This document shows, in pieces, positions 34,040 through 42,077 of a DNA stretch of 42,077 nucleotides. A program made the position numbers and the translations under genes. The notes beneath the pieces are model-generated. The model was not told the DNA's origin. It made no database searches and saw nothing but the letters and a program-made list of their open reading frames with translations. Each line of letters begins with the position of its first letter. Position 1 is the stretch's first letter. Origin of the DNA: Mucilaginibacter sp. (GTDB lineage Bacteria > Bacteroidota > Bacteroidia > Sphingobacteriales > Sphingobacteriaceae); the NCBI GenBank assembly GCA_028288305.1, contig JAQBOA010000103.1, positions 1 through 42,077 on the forward strand. Reading direction: 5' to 3'.

Positions 34040-34144
34040 GTCATTTCGAGCGATAGCGAGAAAACTTAAACGATGTGCATAAACGCCTTGCATGTCGGCT
34101 TTGCATTTAGTATAAGTTTTCTCCTCGTTCCTCGTCGAAATGAC
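34040..34144. repeat. GTCATTTCGA/TCGAAATGAC palindromic repeat between ilvD and ilvB
   Basis: 105-base element with ends GTCATTTCGAGCGA and TCGTCGAAATGAC and inner arms GCGAGAAAACTT facing AAGTTTTCTC. The central part is GC-richer than the arms. It is the only copy I see in this window. Confidence 0.8.
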
Positions 34145-34160
34145 ATAATTTTTACCTTTT

Positions 34161-35870
34161 TTAAAACTCATCAGTAACACAACCTTCTGCAGCTGTGCTA
34201 ACTGTTTTTGCATATTTGAACAATAGTCCGTTTTTTGCTTTTAGTGCTGGTTGTACCCATTTGACTCGCCTAGCCGCAATTTCTGCTTCCGAAACTTTAA
34301 GATTCATGGTGCGGTTAATGGCATCAATTTCAATAATATCATTATCCTTTACCAGGGCAATCAAACCGCCATCGTAAGCTTCAGGTGTGATGTGTCCTAC
34401 CACAAAACCGTGCGTGCCACCCGAAAAACGGCCATCGGTAATCAACGCTACCGAAGCGCCTAAACCTGCGCCAAAAATTGCGCCTGTTGGCTTTAACATT
34501 TCGGGCATGCCGGGTGCTCCTTTGGGGCCAATGTTGCGGATCACCACCACATCACCAGCTTTAACGCGACCACTCTGTATACCATCTATCAGCTCAAACT
34601 CACCATCAAAAACACGGGCCGGGCCTTCAAATCTTGTTCCTTCTTTGCCTGTTATTTTTGCCACGCTGCCGCCTGTTGCAAGGTTGCCGTATAATATTTG
34701 TAAATGTCCTGTCGCTTTAATTGGTTTTTCAACCGGGAAGATGACCTTCTGAGTGTCAAAATTAATTTCTGGTATATCTGCCATGTTTTCAGCAATGGTT
34801 TTCCCGGTAACAGTAAGGCAATGACCGTGCAGCCAGCCTTTTTTAAGCAGGTATTTCATCACCGCCGGAACACCGCCTACTTTATGCAGGTCTTCCATCA
34901 TGTATTTACCGCTTGGTTTCATATCTGCCAATACAGGGATGCGATTGCTTATTTCCTGGAAATCATCCTGGGTTAACTTCACACCTATACTTTTTGCTAT
35001 CGCGATTAAATGCAAAACTGCATTGGTTGAACCACCAAGAATCATGATCACCGTAATGGCATTTTCAAATGCTTCGCGGGTCATAATGTCCGATGGTTTT
35101 ATGTCTTGCTCCAGCAAAATCTTTATTGCTTTTCCGGCTGCTAAACATTCTGCTTTTTTCTCCGGACTTAAAGCCGGGTTAGACGACGAATAAGGCAAGC
35201 TCATACCCAAAGCCTCGATAGCCGCAGCCATAGTATTAGCTGTATAAATACCGCCGCAAGCGCCCGCACCCGGACAAGCATTTTTTATGATCTCTTTAAA
35301 ATCAATCTCGTCCATTTGTCCGGCTATTTTTTTGCCTAAAGCTTCAAATGCCGAAACTATATTTAAGTCCTCGCCTTTATAATGACCTGGTTTTATAGTA
35401 CCACCGTAAACCATTATCGACGGACGGTTTAACCTGCCCATAGCCATAACTGAACCCGGCATATTTTTATCACAACCCGGAAGCGCGATCAAACCATCAT
35501 AATACTGCGCTCCGCAAACTGCTTCGATAGAATCGGCTATTACATCGCGGCTAACTAAGGAATAACGCATGCCGTCGGTTCCCATGCTCATGCCGTCGCT
35601 AACGCCAATGGTATTAAATATTAGGCCTACCAAATCTTCTTCCCAAATGCCCTGTTTAACCAGTTTGGCCAAGTCGTTCAGGTGCATGTTGCAGGTATTG
35701 CCATCATAACCCATACTCACCACGCCTACCTGTGCCTTTTTCAAATCATCATCCGTTAAACCGATCCCGTAAAGCATTGCCTGGGCTGCCGGTTGGGTAG
35801 GGTCCTGGGTAAGTGTTTTACTGTACTTGTTTAATTCTATTGCTTCTAAGGTATTGTGTGATGAACTCAT
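34161..35870 (-). CDS. ilvD: Dihydroxy-acid dehydratase
   Basis: Iron-sulphur dehydratase that converts dihydroxy acids to 2-oxo acids in valine and isoleucine synthesis. Cluster and active-site cysteines are in MGYDGNTCNMH, LPGCDKNMPGSVMAMGRLN and CPGAGACGGIYTANTMA. The C-terminal GRFSGGTHGFVVGHITPEA carries the conserved serine. It is 569 residues long and begins the branched-chain cluster, so the cluster promoter should lie in 35871-36070. I saw no leader-peptide ORF there on the coding strand. Confidence 0.96.
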   Translation of the reverse strand: MSSSHNTLEAIELNKYSKTLTQDPTQPAAQAMLYGIGLTDDDLKKAQVGVVSMGYDGNTCNMHLNDLAKLVKQGIWEEDLVGLIFNTIGVSDGMSMGTDGMRYSLVSRDVIADSIEAVCGAQYYDGLIALPGCDKNMPGSVMAMGRLNRPSIMVYGGTIKPGHYKGEDLNIVSAFEALGKKIAGQMDEIDFKEIIKNACPGAGACGGIYTANTMAAAIEALGMSLPYSSSNPALSPEKKAECLAAGKAIKILLEQDIKPSDIMTREAFENAITVIMILGGSTNAVLHLIAIAKSIGVKLTQDDFQEISNRIPVLADMKPSGKYMMEDLHKVGGVPAVMKYLLKKGWLHGHCLTVTGKTIAENMADIPEINFDTQKVIFPVEKPIKATGHLQILYGNLATGGSVAKITGKEGTRFEGPARVFDGEFELIDGIQSGRVKAGDVVVIRNIGPKGAPGMPEMLKPTGAIFGAGLGASVALITDGRFSGGTHGFVVGHITPEAYDGGLIALVKDNDIIEIDAINRTMNLKVSEAEIAARRVKWVQPALKAKNGLLFKYAKTVSTAAEGCVTDEF

Positions 35871-36433
35871 TTTTATTCGCTGTAACTGCTATTTAACTGA
35901 TTAAATTTGACCAATAAATTAATATTGCGGGGTATTATAATTTTATAATTGTAAGTTAGATATAGCCAAAAGGATACGCAAGGATTATTAAAAATTTATT
36001 CAATTAGTATTTAATTCGGCTTTTAATTAAAAACTCAATATTATAATTGGTAATTAAACGCGGTAATGATATTAAATTTTCAATAAAATAGACCAAAGTT
36101 CAAAACGGTATTCGGTACATTTTATATGCATGCATAGCAAGTTGCCGATTTTCTGCGTGAAAAGGGGGTGTGGATGTGCAAATGTGCGGATTTGCGGATG
36201 TGCAGAGGGAGGAATTTGATGTGCAGATATGCGAATATGCAGACGGCAAATTAATGATGAGATGATTTGGGCGTTCCATCCTGATAGAAGGGTGTCAGGC
36301 TTTCCACTTATACTACACGGGGCATTAGTCACGGGCCGGTATCCGTTGCAATCCTTAACGCGAGGAAGTGCGTATAGGGTTACTACAGAAAGATCCTTGC
36401 AAGTGATGGATAGTGCGACTTTTCAATATGTAC
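35871..36433. other. Non-coding region upstream of ilvD with octamer tandem repeats
   Basis: Bases 35871-36070 are strongly AT-rich and presumably hold the ilvD promoter. At 36173-36204 there are four degenerate eight-base units (GATGTGCA, AATGTGCG, GATTTGCG, GATGTGCA), and at 36218-36241 three more (GATGTGCA, GATATGCG, AATATGCA). From 36310 to 36430 the base composition becomes GC-richer without a clear gene or RNA fold. The open frames here consist mainly of this repeat and are not convincing. Confidence 0.55.
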
Positions 36434-37189
36434 TTATTTAAAGCTGATTTTTTCCAAAGGATACTTCGCGGAACGCTCCAGTAATAACGGTTTACCTTCT
36501 TGCGACATATCTTTGTAGACAACATTTTCTCTTTCCCAATTATTGTTAACATAAAACATACGAACACTTTCCATAAAAAAACCATTATTCGAAGAATAAA
36601 ATAGATTTAATCTTATGCCTTTTTCCTTGCTCATCTTGACTTTATAAGTAGTCGCCATAGATTGGCCTGGGTACAGATTTCCAATTGAGATATTTGTATT
36701 AGATGCATTGAAATCTTTTGTAGTTTCGTAGGTATTCAAATCAAATATCCTTACAGATAAGTCTTTTAAAGGATTTTTTCCTTTAGGTTCAAATAATATT
36801 CCTCCTAGTTCACCACCATCTTGAAGAATATGCATTGTGCAATACCCTCCAGTACCTTTGTTATATTCATCGATTTCATTAGACTTCTCCTTAACTTCAT
36901 GAGTTAATTGAATATTTATTTCAGATAACTCTTTTTGCAATTTGGCATATTCAAGATTCTCTCTAAGTAAATTCTCATTAGCCTGACCTAATGTGTTATT
37001 TTTAGTAGTAAGTTCGATGTTTCGTTTAGCGAGGGTCTTATTTTCTTCAATAGAGGAATTGGTTTTTTGGCTTCCAACTTCGGCTTTTATGACAGCTAAA
37101 TATGCTCCAAACATCGTAATGAGGGTTCCTATCACAATAAAAATTTGAGGGTTGATCTTTGATGCTATACTTTCCAACATTCGTTTCAT
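36434..37189 (-). CDS. Hypothetical membrane-anchored coiled-coil protein
   Basis: Unrecognised 251-residue protein. One transmembrane helix (about 14-34, PQIFIVIGTLITMFGAYLAV) follows a short positively charged N-terminus. Then comes a coiled coil of about 70 residues with heptad-spaced leucines (about 45-112), and a C-terminal globular region rich in beta strands (about 115-251) with GGYCTMHILQDGG and YPGQSMATTYKVKM. The topology suggests a soluble domain held at the inner membrane by a coiled-coil stalk. It lies alone between ilvD and the repeat array, with lower GC than its neighbours, and could be acquired. Confidence 0.65.
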   Translation of the reverse strand: MKRMLESIASKINPQIFIVIGTLITMFGAYLAVIKAEVGSQKTNSSIEENKTLAKRNIELTTKNNTLGQANENLLRENLEYAKLQKELSEINIQLTHEVKEKSNEIDEYNKGTGGYCTMHILQDGGELGGILFEPKGKNPLKDLSVRIFDLNTYETTKDFNASNTNISIGNLYPGQSMATTYKVKMSKEKGIRLNLFYSSNNGFFMESVRMFYVNNNWERENVVYKDMSQEGKPLLLERSAKYPLEKISFK

Positions 37190-38079
37190 TCCTTCGATTA
37201 TAAAGGATAATCAATTAGGTATTTTTTTTCTAAGCTATGACTTTTTTATAATTATTTCGAATGCTTACTTTTTCACACACTCTACATTTTCAAAAGCAAT
37301 TACATTGCCATGCCCCGAAAGCCAAAAGGCAGCCATTGTAGTCCGTTGGCAGGTGACGAAAATTCACATTTAGACAAAAATTACGGTTCGTTGATTTGCA
37401 AGGGCAGAGATAGCTTCGCTCCTGCCAATGACACATTGTATAATATGCTGATTATAAGACATATATAAAAGTGTCATTTTCAATGCAATTGTTTGCGAGC
37501 AAAAATAGGTTACTCGCCATGACGAGTTGGTGAGTTGTCTGAACCATGATTTTCAGGATTAAAAGATTGCCATGATGCGCTTCGAAAAATCCTCTAATCC
37601 TAAAATCAAGTAAATCATGGTTCAGACAAAATTAGGTCCATTGATTTACAAGTGCAGAGATGGTTTTCCCGAATTAGATTCGGGACAGACTGTTTCTCGC
37701 CATGACGGGTTGATGAGTTTGTCTGAACCATGATTTATAGGATTAAAGGATTGCCAAGATCCGCTTTGAAAAAATCCTGCGAATCCTAAAACGGCGCAGC
37801 CCTCTTGAACGCAATTAAAAACAAACAACAGGTGAAAAATCCTGCAAATCATGGTTCAGACAAAAATTACGGTTAATTGATTTACAAGTGCAGAGATGGC
37901 TTTCCCGAAATAGGTTCGGGACAGGCTGTTCCTTGCCATGACAGGGGGGGGGAATTTGTCTGAACCATGATTTACAGGATTAAAGGATTGCCAAGATGCG
38001 CTTCGAAAAATCCTGCGAATCCTAAAATCCTAGCATATTTGACTTCAAAAACTGATAAACTTTTAAAACGAACGAAATT
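37190..38079. repeat. Array of alternating palindromic A units and spacer B units
   Basis: A units have GTCTGAAC and GTTCAGAC ends: A1 at 37537-37627, A2 at 37721-37861 with an insertion, and a left-end-only A3 from 37958 to about 38029. They alternate with B units of about 93-96 bases (37628-37720, 37862-37957, and rearranged pieces at 37370-37536) that share GATTTACAAGTGCAGAGATGG and a CCCGAA/TTCGGG hairpin. A1 contains GGATTAAAAGATTGCC and AATCCTAAAATC inside. The array resembles bacterial interspersed mosaic elements. Bases 37190-37370 have no recognisable gene. Confidence 0.8.
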
Positions 38080-38307
38080 ATGGCAGAAGTAATTATTCCT
38101 GACATTATGCAGGCGCTTAAAGCGGTTAGCCATAGCAATGCGGATAACTTACATATACGTTACGATAAGGAAGCGGATGTAATGTATGTAAGCTTTGGAC
38201 CGCCTATACCCGCCGATGACAGCGAAATGGGCAACGACGATATTTTATACAGATACAGGGATGGGGAGGTGGTTGGGCTTACCGTTACCCATTTCAGCAG
38301 CCGGTAA
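38080..38307 (+). CDS. DUF2283 domain protein
   Basis: Small protein of 75 residues with the DUF2283 pattern: LHIRYDKEADVMYVSFG (about 25-41) followed by NDDILYRYRDGEVVGLTVTHFSSR. DUF2283 proteins are short, of unknown function, and sometimes found near toxin-antitoxin or phage genes, but no partner is visible. The ATG follows an AT-rich spacer right after the truncated A3 repeat unit. The next gene is convergent. Confidence 0.82.
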   Translation: MAEVIIPDIMQALKAVSHSNADNLHIRYDKEADVMYVSFGPPIPADDSEMGNDDILYRYRDGEVVGLTVTHFSSR

Positions 38308-38502
38308 CAGGCGTTCATTTGGGCGTTCACGGTGAACGTAAATGAACGCAAAACCAGTGAATTTGCTATTTATCGGCTAAAAAAACCTGCATTTTTCTTC
38401 AAAAAAGCTGCAAAAAAATGCAATTTTTCTGAAAAATCAGCAGGGTTCTTCATCAATAAATTACTTTTAACGAAACATCAGGCCTTTATTTCAGACTAAT
38501 AA

Positions 38503-39699
38503 CTAACCGCTCACTTCATCTATCTTTTTCATTTTTACCTCACAAAGCCCCATAACGGCAGCATTTACCAGGGTATTTCCGGGTATATCGGTAAGTTTCT
38601 TTTTAAAAATCGCGTTCATATATAAATCGGCCGAGTCAATGTTTCCCAAAGCAATAAACACGCGGCACATACAGGCATAATAGTCGGCGGCTTCGGTTAT
38701 GTAAAATGTTTTTCTATCGGGGTATAAATAATTAAGGCCTGGCTGGCCGTTAAATATTTTAAGCGCATCTTCGGTTTGTCCATTATCCGTAAGCAACGTG
38801 GCATAGCCAATTTTTGAATATAAACTGTCAGGGAAGCGGTTATACATATCAATAATCAACTCATTGTGTTTATCGTGTTGTTTGCTAAAATAATAAACAG
38901 GGATTAAAAGGTCGTAAAACGCCGGTTTACCGGAGTATTTTTTAATTGCCGCTTTTATGCTCTTTATGGCCAATTCGTCGTCGTCACCATCAATAACCAA
39001 GTGCTTTAACCTGTTATACTCTTCTTCCTGTTCGTCATTGTCGAAAGTAGTATATTCATTTCTCACTACGCCTTCTGTTACTTTATAGGCTTTACCGATG
39101 GAAGAATTTCGGATTATTTCTTTAGTCTCCGGCCGCCTTACCAATTCGTCATAAACCTTATTGATTTTCTTTAATATCTGCCTGAACTCTGCGTTTGACT
39201 CTTGTTGCATTTCAGCGATTCCTTCAACAAAACTGTCCTCATCAAATTCATCCGCATCAAAATCATCATCCTCGTCGCTATCGTTGTCAAATTCATCACC
39301 GTCTTTATCAAATTCATCGTCCAAAGGATCTAACACTTCAAAATTACCAGGCCCGGCGGTGTGTTCCAGAGCCGTGGTTATCCTCTTAATTTTAGCTTCA
39401 TCATCATTGGGACCGGGAATAAAACATGGCATCCCCTGCACACCAAATTCTATTTCCATAAGTTCTACACGGTCATCATCCTCTTCAAGAATAAATTGGG
39501 TAACAGCCCAGTCCTTATGCGGCTTAAACCCGTATTCCTCCGCAAAAGCGACGGCCCCGTAAATAATGTTATGTGCCAGGGCATATTCGCAAGTTACCAA
39601 ACCATACTCACCCTTCGAATAATCATAGTAACCAGGCAAAGTATTAAATTCGAAATGTGTATCCTTAAGACCCAGGCAATATAAATCTATTAAATACAT
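38503..39699 (-). CDS. Hypothetical protein with acidic linker and TPR-like region, N-terminus lost by frameshift
   Basis: Frame of 398 residues starting MYLIDLYCLGLKDTHFEF. It continues with a folded domain (to about 125), an acidic low-complexity linker of Asp/Glu (about 125-160), and a helical region with tetratricopeptide-like spacing (about 230-398, including SIKAAIKKYSGKPAFYDLLIPVY and LYSKIGYATLLTDNGQTEDALKIF). The coding region very probably begins at the ATG at 39887 (MSKNKKGKVASSKPG). One base is missing in an A run at 39790-39793 (forward strand), which breaks the frame after LPV. The combined protein would be 461 residues. Function unknown. Confidence 0.7.
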   Translation of the reverse strand: MYLIDLYCLGLKDTHFEFNTLPGYYDYSKGEYGLVTCEYALAHNIIYGAVAFAEEYGFKPHKDWAVTQFILEEDDDRVELMEIEFGVQGMPCFIPGPNDDEAKIKRITTALEHTAGPGNFEVLDPLDDEFDKDGDEFDNDSDEDDDFDADEFDEDSFVEGIAEMQQESNAEFRQILKKINKVYDELVRRPETKEIIRNSSIGKAYKVTEGVVRNEYTTFDNDEQEEEYNRLKHLVIDGDDDELAIKSIKAAIKKYSGKPAFYDLLIPVYYFSKQHDKHNELIIDMYNRFPDSLYSKIGYATLLTDNGQTEDALKIFNGQPGLNYLYPDRKTFYITEAADYYACMCRVFIALGNIDSADLYMNAIFKKKLTDIPGNTLVNAAVMGLCEVKMKKIDEVSG

Positions 39700-39887
39700 G
39701 CCTGCTGTTATATTGCCGGTATTATGTCGCCGGGCAATAACAATATTGCAGATACCTGCGTTTTCCCAGCCTTTAGTTATAAGACATTCAAAACAGGCAA
39801 TGAGCGCGCTTGTGTTTTTATATATTTTTCGGGACTTAACTGTCCCGGTTTCGAACTGGCAACTTTGCCTTTTTTATTTTTTGACAT

Positions 39888-40377
39888 AAACAGTAATTGA
39901 CTGATTAACAATTAGATAAACTGGGTGAAGATTTCTTAAATTATAACTACTTGGTTATCAAATCGTTCATGATTATTGCTTGAGTGTTCACATGAAATGA
40001 ACGTGAACGGCACAAAATACAAGATTTATTTTTAATCCTAAAATCATGCAATTCATGGATTCATGGTTCAGACAAAGAGTGCGGTTCATTGATTTGCAAA
40101 TGCAGAGATGGCTTCCCGAAATAGGATCGGGACAGGCTGTTCCTTACCATGCCGGGTGGTGAGTTTGTCTGAACCATGGATGAAAAGATTGTCCTGATGC
40201 GCTTCGAAAAATCCTGTGAATCCTAACATCTGTAAATTCTGATTCAGACAAATTTATGGTTCATTGATTCGCAAGCGTAGCGGCTGCTTCGTTCCTCCCA
40301 GTGAGGGGTTGGGTATTTAACAAAAAAATCCCTGGCCATTAAACCAGGGATTTTTAAATATCGAGTAAAGTAAAAAA
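39888..40377. repeat. Palindromic repeat units downstream of atpC
   Basis: A right-end-only A unit (40034-40073, ending GTTCAGAC), a B unit (40074-40166), a complete A unit (40167-40249, diverged right end ATTCAGAC) and a partial B unit (40250-40310) occur here. They match the array at 37.5-38.0 kb. The terminator for atpC lies at 40322-40356. Bases 39888-40030 are AT-rich with no gene. Confidence 0.75.
40322..40356 (-). terminator. Terminator downstream of atpC
   Basis: AAAAAATCCCTGG faces CCAGGGATTTTT around an eight-base loop. The T run follows on the minus strand 22 bases after the atpC stop. Runs on both strands make it potentially bidirectional. Confidence 0.88.
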
Positions 40378-40632
40378 TTACTTATGCGTAATACCTTCGG
40401 CCAAAACAACTACTTTGTTGTTCGAGGCTTCTACAACTCCGCCTTTTATAAAATAAACTTCTTCTTTGCCAGCACTGCCGCCGCGTACGGTCAGCTTGCC
40501 ATCTTCCAAAGTAGAAATGATGGGTGCGTGGTGATTTAATATTTCAAAAAAGCCCAAAGTCCCCGGAAGGGTTACCGAGGTAGCCTCGCCTTCGTATATG
40601 GTTTTATCGGGAGTAAGAATTTCTAAAGTCAT
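40378..40632 (-). CDS. atpC: F1Fo ATP synthase epsilon subunit
   Basis: Central-stalk subunit of the ATP synthase. The 84 residues cover only the N-terminal beta sandwich: MTLEILTPDKTIYEGEATSVTLPG, GFFEILNHHAPIISTLEDG and VVVLAEGITHK. The inhibitory C-terminal helical hairpin of longer epsilon subunits is absent, as is common in Bacteroidota. It follows atpD after 165 bases, an unusually long gap that carries repeats. Confidence 0.95.
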   Translation of the reverse strand: MTLEILTPDKTIYEGEATSVTLPGTLGFFEILNHHAPIISTLEDGKLTVRGGSAGKEEVYFIKGGVVEASNNKVVVLAEGITHK

Positions 40633-40644
40633 TTTTTAAATTAT

Positions 40645-40800
40645 AAAGTATCAAGTCGCTAGTATCAAGTATCAAGATAAATAGTAGCCTTTGGTCTTGA
40701 TACTAAATACTTGCTACTAGCTTTTCAGAGTTTTAATATCAAATTGCAAGTATCAAGATAAATAATGGTCTTGCTACTTGATACTAGCTACTTGATACTA
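40645..40800. repeat. Tandem palindromic repeat between atpD and atpC
   Basis: Two adjacent copies of a hairpin family built from AAGTATCAAG, GCTAGTATC and TCTTGATACT. The first is at about 40645-40725. The second ends ACTTGATACTAGCTACTTG and reaches ATACTAG at 40800. The atpD stop codon TAG is the last codon inside the repeat. A related copy is at 28235-28315. Confidence 0.8.
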
Positions 40801-42077
40801 GTTATTCGCTTCCGCTAACAGTTTTTTACCTTTTTCTATCGCTTCTTCAATGCCGCCTACCAGGTTGAATGCTGCTTCTGGATATTCATCAACTTCGCCA
40901 TCCATAATCATGTTGAAGCCTTTGATGGTTTCTTTAATATCAACCAATACACCCTTTAAACCGGTGAACTGCTCGGCAACGTGGAACGGCTGTGATAAGA
41001 AACGCTGAACACGACGTGCACGCGATACTACCAATTTATCTTCTTCAGATAACTCGTCCATACCAAGGATGGCGATAATATCCTGCAGCTCTTTGTAACG
41101 CTGTAAAGTCTCTTTTACCCTTTGGGCAGTGTTATAATGCTCGTCACCTAAAATTGTAGGGCTCAAAATCCTTGATGTAGAATCCAAAGGATCCACTGCA
41201 GGATAAATACCTAACTCAGCAATTTTACGGGACAATACGGTTGTAGCATCCAAGTGGGCAAATGTAGTAGCCGGCGCAGGGTCAGTCAAGTCATCCGCAG
41301 GCACATATACCGCCTGAACAGAAGTGATTGAACCGCGTTTTGTTGAAGTGATACGCTCCTGCATCGTACCCATTTCAGTTGCCAGTGTCGGTTGGTAACC
41401 TACCGCTGATGGCATACGGCCAAGCAACGCTGATACTTCAGAACCTGCTTGCGTAAAGCGGAAAATGTTATCAATAAAGAATAATATATCACGGCCTTTA
41501 CCTTCGGCATCCCCATCACGGAAATATTCAGCAATGGTTAATCCTGAAAGCGCTACACGTGCACGTGCACCGGGAGGCTCGTTCATTTGTCCGAAAACGA
41601 AAGTAGCTTTTGAATCTTTTAATGCTTCCGGGTCTACTTTAGATAAGTCCCATCCGCCTTCTTCCATGGAATGCATAAATGCATCGCCATATTTTATAAT
41701 GCCCGATTCCAACATTTCGCGCAACAGGTCATTACCTTCGCGGGTACGTTCACCCACACCGGCAAATACCGATAAGCCTGAATAGGCTTTTGCTATATTG
41801 TTGATCAGTTCCTGGATCAATACTGTTTTACCAACACCGGCACCACCAAACAAACCAATTTTACCACCTTTTGAATAAGGCTCTAATAAGTCAATAACCT
41901 TGATACCGGTAAAAAGCACTTCCGTTTCGGTAGAAAGGTCTTCAAACCTTGGTGGGTTATTGTGGATAGGTCGTCCGTCTGTTTTATCTAAATTGACAAT
42001 GCCATCAATAGCATCACCAACCACGTTTAATACACGGCCTTTAATATCATCGCCAACAGGCATTTTAATAGCTGATT
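40798..42077 (-). CDS. atpD: F1Fo ATP synthase beta subunit (5' end outside window)
   Basis: Catalytic subunit of the ATP synthase. The window holds the C-terminal about 425 residues; the coding region continues upstream with SAIK before MPVGDDIKGRV, so the methionine at 42063 is internal. Walker A is GGAGVGKTVLIQELINN, the catalytic glutamate is in AGVGERTREGNDL, Walker B is ILFFIDNIFRFTQAG, and DDLTDPAPATTFAHLDATTVL follows. The C-terminal helical domain has the DELSEEDK segment. It is co-transcribed with atpC, with its stop codon inside a repeat. Confidence 0.97.
   Translation of the reverse strand, partial: SAIKMPVGDDIKGRVLNVVGDAIDGIVNLDKTDGRPIHNNPPRFEDLSTETEVLFTGIKVIDLLEPYSKGGKIGLFGGAGVGKTVLIQELINNIAKAYSGLSVFAGVGERTREGNDLLREMLESGIIKYGDAFMHSMEEGGWDLSKVDPEALKDSKATFVFGQMNEPPGARARVALSGLTIAEYFRDGDAEGKGRDILFFIDNIFRFTQAGSEVSALLGRMPSAVGYQPTLATEMGTMQERITSTKRGSITSVQAVYVPADDLTDPAPATTFAHLDATTVLSRKIAELGIYPAVDPLDSTSRILSPTILGDEHYNTAQRVKETLQRYKELQDIIAILGMDELSEEDKLVVSRARRVQRFLSQPFHVAEQFTGLKGVLVDIKETIKGFNMIMDGEVDEYPEAAFNLVGGIEEAIEKGKKLLAEANN

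Noticed and set aside
33967..34044. 26-residue N-terminal extension of IlvB
   Set aside because: It comes from repeat sequence and the 18-base palindrome. The ATG at 33966 gives a family-like start.
36072..36332. 86-residue ORF on the minus strand
   Set aside because: It is composed largely of the octamer tandem repeats, has no recognisable domain and lacks a good start context.
36310..36430. Possible small structured RNA in a GC-richer stretch
   Set aside because: No tRNA cloverleaf, 6S-like or other consensus fold could be built by eye, and no conserved motif is recognisable.
37152..37373. 73-residue ORF at the right of the coiled-coil gene
   Set aside because: It overlaps the antisense end of that gene and runs into the B repeat; no family-like sequence.
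37537..38029. CRISPR-like appearance of the alternating A/B repeat array
   Set aside because: Units are 91-140 bases with internal palindromes, spacers B are themselves conserved repeats and not unique, and no cas genes are nearby.

Overview
This is a chromosomal segment of a low-GC Bacteroidota bacterium, most probably of the family Sphingobacteriaceae (Mucilaginibacter/Pedobacter type). That placement is inferred from gene content and style: 7TMR-DISM receptor, T9SS type B sorting domain, DUF5683, TonB-dependent receptor, head-GIN (DUF2807) protein, short AtpC, LeuA without a regulatory domain, weak Shine-Dalgarno sequences, and many short palindromic intergenic repeats. No rRNA, tRNA, CRISPR array or complete insertion sequence was found.

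Layout. 0.25-2.2 kb: a membrane receptor whose C-terminus is a transposase-type zinc ribbon. 2.2-3.5 kb (minus): a coupled trio of a lipoprotein and two related small membrane proteins. 3.7-8.4 kb (minus): parA-parB-DUF5683-dapB-lepB, a housekeeping cluster. 8.4-20.3 kb: individually transcribed genes, namely an FMN reductase, an orphan SUKH protein, a VIT1/CCC1 transporter, a beta-barrel protein, a frameshifted T9SS surface protein, a TonB-dependent receptor, a GH20 hexosaminidase and a DUF2807 protein.

20.3-35.9 kb (minus): one long branched-chain amino-acid cluster read ilvD-ilvB-ilvN-(O-methyltransferase)-ilvC-(GxxExxY protein)-(Tam-like methyltransferase)-leuA-leuC-leuD-cimA/leuA2-leuB-ilvA. 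It encodes the four common Ile/Val enzymes, the leucine branch, and two possible sources of 2-oxobutyrate: threonine deaminase IlvA and a citramalate-synthase-like enzyme. 35.9-40.3 kb: an accessory interval with arrays of palindromic repeats, a coiled-coil membrane protein, a DUF2283 protein and a frameshifted hypothetical gene. 40.3-42.1 kb (minus): atpC and the 3' part of atpD, which runs off the window.

The most unusual feature is the repeat load. Nearly every gene junction in the ilv/leu cluster, and the atpD-atpC gap, holds a palindromic element, from several distinct families. Their ends often reach into or touch stop or start codons. One family has GTCTGAAC/GTTCAGAC termini. It forms arrays at 37.5-38.0 and 40.0-40.25 kb, and the same octamers bound a one-gene cassette that carries a GxxExxY (PD-(D/E)XK nuclease-like) protein between ilvC and a methyltransferase gene. 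This arrangement, with a possible nuclease gene and non-coding palindromes sharing ends, is the best candidate here for an undescribed mobile system. The DISM-transposase zinc-ribbon fusion is the second.
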